From: Kiritimatiellia bacterium
Lineage (GTDB): Bacteria > Verrucomicrobiota > Kiritimatiellia > RFP12 > DVOR01
Reading direction: 5' to 3'
Assembly (NCBI GenBank): GCA_017548245.1
Contig: JAFYMU010000233.1
Location: 1-7,583, forward strand
Length of the DNA: 7,583 bases
Under the pieces are notes generated by a model, which worked only from the letters and a program-made list of their open reading frames with translations, was not told where the DNA came from and ran no database searches. The translations under genes were made by a program, and so were the position numbers. This document shows positions 1 to 5,325 of this stretch, piece by piece (position 1 is the stretch's first letter; each line of letters begins with the position of its first letter).

Positions 1-126
1 GAAGTGTTTGCTTTATATGTCTATAATGCGTGCGCTAAAAAATGTACTTATTACGAGCTCGGCAGCAGAAAATAGCTATTTGCCTAAAGTTGATATTTAT
101 TAGAGCGTGATCGAATGAGGAAATTT
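1..126. other. AT-rich upstream segment without a recognisable gene
   Basis: No gene can be called here. Two plus-strand frames are open from the window edge, one to a TAG at 73-75 and one to a TAG at 101-103, so the segment may contain the last codons of an upstream gene. Neither short peptide is recognisable, and the base composition is far more AT-rich than the ATPase genes. A TATAAT lies at 22-27, but its -35 would fall at or beyond the window edge, so a promoter cannot be judged. A 12-bp perfect palindrome (AAATAGCTATTT) lies at 70-81. The strong terminator that follows shows that some plus-strand transcript ends here, either a truncated upstream gene or a small RNA. Confidence 0.4.
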
Positions 127-167
127 GTGGCGTTCACTTGAGAGGTGGACGCCACTTTTGTTTTTTT
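127..167 (+). terminator. Rho-independent terminator of the upstream transcript
   Basis: An 11-bp stem pairs 127-137 (GTGGCGTTCAC) with 145-155 (GTGGACGCCAC), with one T·G wobble and a 7-nt loop. It is followed directly by a T-rich tract at 156-167 interrupted by one G. This is a textbook intrinsic terminator on the plus strand. It separates whatever lies upstream of the window from the ATPase leader, so the ATPase operon should depend on its own promoter(s). Confidence 0.88.
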
Positions 168-217
168 GACGAGGAAAAGTGTGTGAAAATTGAAAAAAGG
201 GGGGGGATTAATAAACC
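168..217. other. Purine-rich spacer with an A6-G8 tract
   Basis: This stretch between the first terminator and the structured leader has no gene. TTGACG at 166-171 resembles a -35 box but overlaps the terminator's T tract and has no good -10 at 16-18 nt. TTGAAA at 190-195 is followed, only 13 nt later, by an AT-rich TAATAA at 209-214. Between them are six A and eight G (G run 199-206). If the downstream RNA has its own promoter it should lie here, but none is convincing. Confidence 0.35.
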
Positions 218-338
218 GCGTACATGTGAGGCTGGAGGCAGCGTATGATAAGAATCCAACCGCAACGGTGCAGGATTAGATTCGCCTCGCATTGCGCAAA
301 TAAGTGCCGTGGACGACCGTATGGTACAGCAATAAGAG
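218..338 (+). promoter_or_regulatory. Candidate structured leader RNA (aptamer-like domain)
   Basis: The sequence folds into a long helix: 218-222 with 293-297 and 224-232 with 284-292, which is 14 pairs with two G·U and a single bulged C223. It encloses an asymmetric, purine-rich loop (233-252) and a hairpin. That hairpin has an outer stem 253-257 (AATCC) with 273-277 (GGATT) and an inner stem 259-262 (ACCG) with 266-269 (CGGT), closed by a CAA loop; A258 and 270-272 are unpaired between the stems. A second hairpin may form from 304-308 with 323-327. Directly downstream is a terminator-like hairpin. Aptamer plus terminator upstream of a transport operon is riboswitch-like. I cannot match it from memory to a class by conserved bases. 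A Na+-sensing class (the former DUF1646 motif) is a candidate only because of the gene context. An independent small RNA is the alternative. Confidence 0.5.
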
Positions 339-380
339 AATGCTTGATTCGTGACGCACGGTCAAGCATTTGTCATTTTT
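339..380 (+). terminator. Leader terminator-like hairpin (possible expression platform)
   Basis: A 9-bp perfect stem pairs 339-347 (AATGCTTGA) with 362-370 (TCAAGCATT). After a small internal loop (T348, T349 against G361) an inner CGTG/CACG stem (350-353 with 357-360) closes on a 3-nt ACG loop. A T-rich segment follows, TGTC and then five T at 376-380. The stem is strong but the T run starts about six bases after it, so termination may be partial. It lies upstream of the 434-462 promoter, so it can affect only transcripts that start before it. Segments of the preceding leader can pair with its 3' half, as an antiterminator would. Confidence 0.6.
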
Positions 381-413
381 AGGATTTAGAGGTAAAAAGT
401 TGCAAAAAAACGT

Positions 414-445
414 CTCTTTCGGGTGTTTGTCACTTGCAGAAAGAG
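414..445. repeat. Inverted repeat overlapping the -35 box
   Basis: CTCTTTC at 414-420 is the exact reverse complement of GAAAGAG at 439-445, with 18 nt between the arms. The right arm touches the last base of the -35 hexamer (434-439). It could be an operator or a weak RNA hairpin. Seven-base arms in a short region can arise by chance. Confidence 0.3.
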
Positions 446-462
446 CGCGCAAATGCTAGAAT
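434..462 (+). promoter_or_regulatory. Sigma-70 type promoter for the ATPase operon
   Basis: TTGCAG (434-439) and TAGAAT (457-462) are separated by exactly 17 nt, and a TG at 454-455 one base before the -10 makes it an extended -10 promoter. Transcription should begin near 469-470, giving a 5' untranslated region of about 28 nt before the ATG at 498. This would bypass the structured leader and its terminator, so the operon may have two transcript types. The call rests on motif match alone. Confidence 0.65.
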
Positions 463-497
463 GTTCTTATAAGTTTGAGAAAGGTTGTAACTGCATT

Positions 498-1073
498 ATG
501 GAAAACTTAGATGCTTTGTTAAACAAGATTCGCAGCGAAGGTGTGGATGCCGCTAAGGCTGAAGCGGATACGCTTTTGGCAACGGCAAAGGCTGAAGCCG
601 CTGCAATTGTCGCAGAAGCCAAGAAGACGGCGGATACGATGGTCGCTACCGCAAAGGCTGAAGCGGAGCGCGCTGCACAGGGTGCAGAGGCAACCATTCG
701 CCAGGCTGCTCGCGATGTGCTCTTGAAGTTGGGCCAGGATATTACGGCCTTGTTGGAACGCACCCTCGGTGGCGCCGTGGATGAAAGCTTGAAGGCTGCT
801 CCCTTGGTGGAACAGTTGGTCAAGGATGCATTGGCCGCCTATTTGAAGGATGGCACGGCAGAAGTGGTGACGGCTCCTGATATCGCGAAGGCGTTGAAGA
901 CGGCGCTTGCAAAGCAGAAGGAAGTCACGGTGGTGACCGATGCTCAGATGGGCACGGGCTTCCGCGTGAAATTGGCTGGCGGTCGTATCGAACACGATTT
1001 TACGGGCGCTTCGGTTACGGAAGCGTTGGCCGCATTGTTGCGTCCGCAGTTGGCCCAGTTGCTGAAGGACTAA
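498..1073 (+). CDS. atpE: V/A-type ATPase subunit E (peripheral stalk)
   Basis: This is a 191-residue subunit E, the peripheral-stalk protein that holds the A3B3 head still against the membrane stator. Residues 1 to about 75 are an alanine-, lysine- and glutamate-rich helix in which K20, K31, K42 and K53 start similar blocks (K-A-E-A-type) 11 residues apart. This hendecad period fits the right-handed coiled coil of E-type stalks. The C-terminal half (about 80-191) is the mixed globular domain that caps the head, with the family-like stretch TGFRVKLAGGRIEHDFTGAS. The ATG at 498 is chosen because MENLDALLNKI is a typical E start and AAGG (481-484) lies upstream. An in-frame GTG at 423 would run through the promoter and add 25 unrelated residues. 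It is the first gene of the operon, 4 nt before the next. The usual coiled-coil partner G/H is not seen nearby. Confidence 0.9.
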   Translation: MENLDALLNKIRSEGVDAAKAEADTLLATAKAEAAAIVAEAKKTADTMVATAKAEAERAAQGAEATIRQAARDVLLKLGQDITALLERTLGGAVDESLKAAPLVEQLVKDALAAYLKDGTAEVVTAPDIAKALKTALAKQKEVTVVTDAQMGTGFRVKLAGGRIEHDFTGASVTEALAALLRPQLAQLLKD

Positions 1074-1077
1074 TGGT

Positions 1078-1608
1078 ATGAGTCTCGGCTATTTATTGGC
1101 CTCACTCCCGATGCTTGCGCCGGAACGCGCTCCCCAGATTACGGTGGATGCGTTTGTTTCGGCGTGTGAAAGTGCATTATCTCAAAAGGACGCAGCGGCG
1201 GTGGAACTCCTCGTGCGCGGTTCGGATGATGCCTCCACGCATCCGTATGTGAAGCAGTGGCGAGATTTAGAGGCCGCGATTACAACTGCCGTGGGACAGC
1301 GTCGTCTCGCAAAGCGTGGCGGTGTAGGGGGCACCTTTGTGGCTCCTGAAACGGCAGCGTGTCCGGTTTGGTTAATCCGCGCGGTGGGAACTGCATTCGA
1401 ATCAGCTCCTGATCCGTTGGCACGCGAAGAGGCTTTGATGCGTGTCTATTGGAGTGCGGCAGATGAACTGGGCGGATTTGATCCTGTGAGTAAGGGGCAG
1501 ATCTTTGCGTATGCTGTGCGGTTACGTTTGGCAACGGCAAAGGCGGCTCGCGATGCACAGACCGGTGCAGCTCGTTTGGAGGCTGCATTGCCAACTCAGA
1601 CGCTGTAA
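1078..1608 (+). CDS. DUF2764-family protein of the V-type ATPase operon
   Basis: A 176-residue soluble protein with no predicted membrane segment. Its opening (LGYLLASLPML), the central W-R-D-L-E-A stretch, the R-E-E-A-L-M-R-V-Y-W-S-A-A-D-E-L segment near 120-137 and the C-terminal helical F-A-Y-A-V-R-L-R-L part resemble the DUF2764 family. In Chlamydia, spirochaetes and Bacteroidetes that family is encoded at this same place, between E and A. Its role is unproven. Position, size and helical character, together with the absence of a C subunit gene here, suggest a structural subunit linking rotor and membrane ring or helping assembly. That is inference. AAGGA at 1065-1069, 8 nt before the ATG and inside the end of atpE, supports the start and tight coupling. 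The stop overlaps an ATG (TAATG at 1606-1610) that opens a ten-codon reading frame leading to atpA. Confidence 0.8.
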   Translation: MSLGYLLASLPMLAPERAPQITVDAFVSACESALSQKDAAAVELLVRGSDDASTHPYVKQWRDLEAAITTAVGQRRLAKRGGVGGTFVAPETAACPVWLIRAVGTAFESAPDPLAREEALMRVYWSAADELGGFDPVSKGQIFAYAVRLRLATAKAARDAQTGAARLEAALPTQTL

Positions 1609-1638
1609 TGGCGATTGGCTTTGAACTCATTTTAAGTT

Positions 1639-1642
1639 AAGG
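1639..1642 (+). promoter_or_regulatory. Ribosome binding site of atpA overlapping a micro-ORF stop
   Basis: AAGG lies 7 nt before the atpA ATG at 1650. Its first two bases are part of the TAA (1638-1640) that ends a ten-codon reading frame beginning at 1608. Ribosomes finishing that short frame would stop on the atpA ribosome binding site. Confidence 0.6.
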
Positions 1643-1649
1643 TTGCTCA

Positions 1650-3392
1650 ATGAAAAAAACAACAGGCAAAGTAACGGGCGTCAACGGTAACATGATTACG
1701 GTGGCCTTCACCGGTGCTGTGGCGCAAAACGAAGTGGGATATGCGTGCATCCCTGACGGCGATCGCACGTTGCGATTGATGAGTGAAATCGTGCGTATCC
1801 GTGATGGCGTGGCGGACTTGCAGGTCTTCGAAGATACGCGTGACTTGAAGGTTGGCGACGTTTTGGACTTTTCGGGTGACATGCTCGCTGCCGAACTCGG
1901 CCCGGGCTTGCTCGGTCGCGTGTATGATGGTTTGTTGAATCCGCTTCCGGAATTGGCCGAACAGTGCGGCTTCTTCTTGCAGCGTGGTACGTACTTGCCT
2001 TCGTTGGATCGCGCCACCAAGTGGGACTTTACGCCCAAGGCTGCGGTGGGTGATCGTTTGACGGCTGGTGAAACGGTGGGCGTGGTGCCGGAAGGCGTTT
2101 ATACGCACCGCATCATGATTCCCTTTGCTTGGCGTGGCGTGTACACGGTGAAGCAGGTGATGCCCGCGGGTGCTTACACGGTGGAAGATACCGTTGCTAT
2201 CGTGACGGATGCGCAGGGCGTGGAACGCGAAGTGAAGTTGATGCAGAAGTGGCCGGTGAAGTTGCCGATTAACTGCTATGCCGAACGTTTGCGTCCGACC
2301 GAAACCCTCTCCACGGGTATCCGTTCGGTTGACACCTTCTTCCCCGTCGCGGTGGGTGGTACGTACTGCGTGCCCGGGCCCTTCGGTGCAGGCAAGACGG
2401 TGATTCAGCACCAGACCTCGCAGTATGCTGACGTGGATATTGTGATTGTGGCTGCTTGCGGCGAACGTGCGGGTGAAGTGGTGGAAACCTTGCGTGAATT
2501 CCCTGAATTGACCGACCCCAAGACGGGTCGCACGTTGATGGACCGCACGGTGATCATTTGTAACACCTCTTCGATGCCTGTGGCTGCTCGTGAAGCTTCG
2601 GTGTACACCGCGGTGACCTTGGCTGGCTACTATCGTCAGATGGGCTTGAATGTGTTGCTCTTGGCAGACTCCACCTCGCGTTGGGCTCAGGCTCTCCGTG
2701 AAATGTCGGGCCGCTTGGAAGAAATCCCTGGTGACGAAGCCTTCCCGGCTTACTTGGAATCGGTGATTGCAGGCTTCTATGAACGCGCAGGTCGTGTGCG
2801 TTTGAAAGACGGCTCGATTGGTTCGGTGACGATTGGTGGTACGGTGTCGCCTGCAGGCGGTAACTTTGACGAACCCGTGACGCAGGCCACGTTGAAGGTG
2901 GTGGGCGCATTCCACGGCCTTTCCCGTGCACGTTCGGATGCGCGTCGCTTCCCTGCAATTGACCCCTTGGATTCGTGGAGTAAGTACCGTTCGGTGATCG
3001 AACAGAATCGCGTTGAGAACTTGCGCGGCATCTTGCGTAAGGGCGCCGATGTGGAACAGATGATGAAGGTGGTCGGTGAAGAAGGTACCGCCATGGAAGA
3101 CTTCATCATGTTCCTCAAGAAGGAATTGATTGACGCGGTGTACTTGCAGCAGAACGCCTTTAACGACGTGGACGCAAGTTCCTCGGTGGATCGTCAGAAG
3201 GCCTCCTTTGACGTTTTGGAAACGGTGGTTTCGGAAACCTATGCTTACACCGATAAGGGTGAAGCACGTCGCGCCTTCTTGCAGTTGCAGCAGGCATTCA
3301 TTGACTGGAATAACACCCCCATGGGCGGCGCAGATTATGACACGCGTCGTGCCGCAGTTCTTCAGCTTGTAACGGAGGCTCCTCATGCATAA
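1650..3392 (+). CDS. atpA: V/A-type ATPase catalytic subunit A
   Basis: A 580-residue catalytic subunit, the usual length. Three copies alternate with B in the V1 head and hydrolyse or make ATP. The N-terminal beta-barrel (about 1-70) is followed by the V/A-specific insertion (about 110-190) that F-type beta subunits lack. The nucleotide site is intact: Walker A GPFGAGKT at 243-250 with K249, the G-E-R motif with catalytic-type E272 and R273, and Walker B NVLLLAD ending at D340, followed by [11 protein letters not shown]. The C-terminal helical domain begins around 435 and includes [10 protein letters not shown]. The segments [18 protein letters not shown] and PLDSWSKY resemble the Chlamydia/spirochaete branch. 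Leucines are almost all TTG or CTC with no CTG seen, which suggests strong codon selection. Its last eight bases overlap atpB. Confidence 0.97.
   Translation: MKKTTGKVTGVNGNMITVAFTGAVAQNEVGYACIPDGDRTLRLMSEIVRIRDGVADLQVFEDTRDLKVGDVLDFSGDMLAAELGPGLLGRVYDGLLNPLPELAEQCGFFLQRGTYLPSLDRATKWDFTPKAAVGDRLTAGETVGVVPEGVYTHRIMIPFAWRGVYTVKQVMPAGAYTVEDTVAIVTDAQGVEREVKLMQKWPVKLPINCYAERLRPTETLSTGIRSVDTFFPVAVGGTYCVPGPFGAGKTVIQHQTSQYADVDIVIVAACGERAGEVVETLREFPELTDPKTGRTLMDRTVIICNTSSMPVAAREASVYTAVTLAGYYRQMGLNVLLLADSTSRWAQALREMSGRLEEIPGDEAFPAYLESVIAGFYERAGRVRLKDGSIGSVTIGGTVSPAGGNFDEPVTQATLKVVGAFHGLSRARSDARRFPAIDPLDSWSKYRSVIEQNRVENLRGILRKGADVEQMMKVVGEEGTAMEDFIMFLKKELIDAVYLQQNAFNDVDASSSVDRQKASFDVLETVVSETYAYTDKGEARRAFLQLQQAFIDWNNTPMGGADYDTRRAAVLQLVTEAPHA
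3374..3378 (+). promoter_or_regulatory. Ribosome binding site of atpB inside atpA
   Basis: GGAGG lies 6 nt before the atpB ATG at 3385, within the last codons of atpA. It fixes the atpB start and implies coupled translation of A and B, which are needed in equal amounts. Confidence 0.8.
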
Positions 3393-4680
3393 GCTCTATC
3401 ACCAGATTGATAACATTTCCGGTTCTGTGGTTACTTTGCGCGCAGATGGCGTGAAGAATAAAGAGCTTGCAGAGATTGACTCCCGCACCGGCACCTCGCT
3501 CGCACAGGTCATTAAGTTGGCTGGCGACGAAGTGACCTTGCAGGTCTTCGCAGGTGCTCGTGGTATTGCTACGGACGCTCAGGTGCGCTTCTTGGGTCAC
3601 CCGATGCAGGTGCCCTTTGGTGACGAACTCTTGGGCCGCGTCTTTACGGGTTCGGCCAAGCCGCGTGACAATGGTCCTGATTTGACCATGAATCCGACTG
3701 ACATCGGCACGCCTTCGGTGAACCCTGCAAAGCGTATCATTCCGCGTAACATGGTGCGCACCGGTATCCCGATGATTGACGTCTTCAACACCTTGGTGGA
3801 AAGCCAGAAGTTGCCGATCTTCGCGCGTGCAGGTGAACCCTACAATGACTTGTTGGCACGTATCGCCCTTCAGGCAGAAGTGGATATCATCATTCTCGGT
3901 GGTATGGGTTTGAAGCACGACGACTACTTGGCCTTCCGTGACACCTTGGACGCTTCGGGCGCATTGTCGCGTACGGTGATGTTTGTGCACACCGCCGCAG
4001 ACCCCGTGGTGGAATGTATGTTGGTGCCGGACGTCTCGTTGGCCGTTGCTGAACAGTTCGCCTTGAAGGGTAAGCGCGTCTTGGTGCTCCTCACCGACAT
4101 GACCTCCTTTGCTGACGCCATGAAGGAAATCGCCATCACGATGGAACAGATTCCTTCGAACCGTGGTTATCCCGGTGACCTCTACTCGCAGTTGGCAGCG
4201 CGTTACGAAAAGGCTGTTGACTTTGAAGGTGCTGGCTCGATTACCATTTTGGCCGTGACCACGATGCCGGGTGACGACGTGACGCACCCTGTGCCGGACA
4301 ACACGGGTTACATCACGGAAGGTCAGTTCTACCTCCGCAATGGCCGTATCGAACCCTTCGGTTCGCTCTCGCGTTTGAAGCAGCAGGTGAACAAGGATAC
4401 GCGTGAAGACCACCGCACCATCATGGATGCTATGATTAAGCTCTATGCGCAGTACAAGGATGCCGCAGAAAAGCAGTCGATGGGCTTCCGTATGAGTGAA
4501 TGGGACCGCAAGCTCTTGCGTTATGGTGCACTCTTTGAAGAAAAGATGATGGACCTCTCGGTGAACATTCCGTTGGAACAGGCTTTGGATTTGGGTTGGC
4601 AGATTTTGGCAACCTGCTTTGAACCGATGGAAACGGGTATTCCGTCGAAGATGGCCGATCGTTTCTGGCCGAAATCGTAA
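3385..4680 (+). CDS. atpB: V/A-type ATPase regulatory subunit B
   Basis: A 431-residue non-catalytic partner of A in the V1 head, slightly shorter than the roughly 460-residue archaeal and Enterococcus forms. The N-terminal barrel is followed by the nucleotide-binding fold, in which the P-loop position reads [11 protein letters not shown] (145-155). It lacks the Walker lysine, as expected for B. Family signatures are [47 protein letters not shown] and SLSRL. R330 in SLSRL fits the arginine finger that reaches into the A-subunit active site. The C-terminal domain includes [19 protein letters not shown] and the closing LDLGWQILA segment. The start is fixed by the ribosome site inside atpA. Leucine use is TTG/CTC with no CTG found, as in atpA. 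Confidence 0.97.
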   Translation: MHKLYHQIDNISGSVVTLRADGVKNKELAEIDSRTGTSLAQVIKLAGDEVTLQVFAGARGIATDAQVRFLGHPMQVPFGDELLGRVFTGSAKPRDNGPDLTMNPTDIGTPSVNPAKRIIPRNMVRTGIPMIDVFNTLVESQKLPIFARAGEPYNDLLARIALQAEVDIIILGGMGLKHDDYLAFRDTLDASGALSRTVMFVHTAADPVVECMLVPDVSLAVAEQFALKGKRVLVLLTDMTSFADAMKEIAITMEQIPSNRGYPGDLYSQLAARYEKAVDFEGAGSITILAVTTMPGDDVTHPVPDNTGYITEGQFYLRNGRIEPFGSLSRLKQQVNKDTREDHRTIMDAMIKLYAQYKDAAEKQSMGFRMSEWDRKLLRYGALFEEKMMDLSVNIPLEQALDLGWQILATCFEPMETGIPSKMADRFWPKS

Positions 4681-4710
4681 GTCTATTGACGTGCTTGATG
4701 CGAGGTCGCA

Positions 4711-5325
4711 ATGGCGAAGATTAAGCATACAAAGACAGAACTTAAGGCGCAAACCGACGCGCTCAAGCGGTTTCAGCGCTTTCTGCCGATGTTGCAGTTG
4801 AAGAAACAGCAACTGCAGGCCGAAATTGCGGGCATCTCCGCAAAGTTGGCCGAAGTGCAGAAGCGTGAAGCCGCCGCCCGTAAGCGGTTGGATGCTTGGA
4901 TTGCGCTTTATGCTGATGCAACGGTTTCCCCAGACCGATTAGTGACGTTTAAGGGCGTGCAGACTGCACAAGGCAATATCGCTGGTGTCGCAATTCCGAT
5001 TTATGAAGGGATTGATGTTGAACCCGTGATGTTGGACCCTTATCGTACACCCGCATGGACCGATGATGCACAGGATATGCTCACCGAATTGATGGCGTTG
5101 CGCGCAGAGGGCGATGTGCTCGTGCGTCAGCGTGAGTTGATTCGTGAAGAATTGCATACCACCGGTCAGCGTGTGAACCTTTTTGAAAAGGTCAAGATTC
5201 CTGAATGTAAGGAAAATATCCGCGTGATTCGTATTTTCATCGGCGACGAACAGACCGCAGCGGTGGTTCGTGGCAAGATTGCCAAGGGACGTACGCCTGT
5301 TAAGAAAGAGGAGACAGACGAATGA
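4711..5325 (+). CDS. atpD: V/A-type ATPase subunit D (central rotor shaft)
   Basis: A 204-residue subunit D, the long antiparallel coiled coil that turns inside the A3B3 head. Residues 1 to about 70 (K-T-E-L-K-A-Q, then L-Q-L-K-K-Q-Q-L-Q-A-E-I) form the first helix. A short globular tip follows at about 70-120, and the returning helix carries the family motif RVNLFEKVKIPE at 154-165, a variant of the common R-x-N-A-L-E pattern. The lysine-rich tail is typical. GAGG at 4702-4705, 5 nt before the ATG, supports the start. It lies 30 nt after atpB and overlaps atpI by ATGA. In other systems D is clamped by subunit F, which is not visible in this window. Confidence 0.93.
   Translation: MAKIKHTKTELKAQTDALKRFQRFLPMLQLKKQQLQAEIAGISAKLAEVQKREAAARKRLDAWIALYADATVSPDRLVTFKGVQTAQGNIAGVAIPIYEGIDVEPVMLDPYRTPAWTDDAQDMLTELMALRAEGDVLVRQRELIREELHTTGQRVNLFEKVKIPECKENIRVIRIFIGDEQTAAVVRGKIAKGRTPVKKEETDE
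5308..5313 (+). promoter_or_regulatory. Ribosome binding site of atpI inside atpD
   Basis: GAGGAG lies 8 nt before the ATG at 5322, which overlaps the atpD stop as ATGA. This favours M1 of atpI over the second methionine at 5334, which would be 20 nt away. Confidence 0.75.

Noticed and set aside
22..27. TATAAT as the -10 of a promoter for a small RNA ending at the 127-167 terminator.
   Set aside because: The matching -35 would lie at or beyond the window edge, and bases 1-6 do not resemble one. It cannot be supported from this window.
166..171. TTGACG as a -35 box for the leader RNA.
   Set aside because: It overlaps the upstream terminator's T tract, and no acceptable -10 lies 16-18 nt downstream.
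218..380. tRNA, SRP RNA, or TPP, FMN, cobalamin, glycine or c-di-GMP riboswitch.
   Set aside because: I checked for the conserved boxes of these classes as I remember them and saw none. A short CCGCAAC similarity to part of the cobalamin motif lacks the rest of that motif.
423..497. Extension of atpE upstream to a GTG at 423 or an ATG at 453.
   Set aside because: The added residues (cysteine-rich, not helical) do not look like subunit E. The region holds a well-matched promoter, and MENLDALLNKI from 498 is the family-like start.
519..995. Antisense reading frames over atpE.
   Set aside because: They are shadows of the repetitive alanine/lysine/glutamate coding sequence, with no ribosome site or family resemblance.
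1647..3386. A reading frame of 579 codons on the minus strand exactly opposite atpA, and a similar long one (3298-4812) opposite atpB.
   Set aside because: Both are codon-aligned with the sense genes. Antisense stops would need TTA, CTA or TCA codons in the sense strand, which the strong TTG/CTC and TCG/TCC bias avoids. The predicted proteins are rich in histidine and arginine and resemble nothing known.
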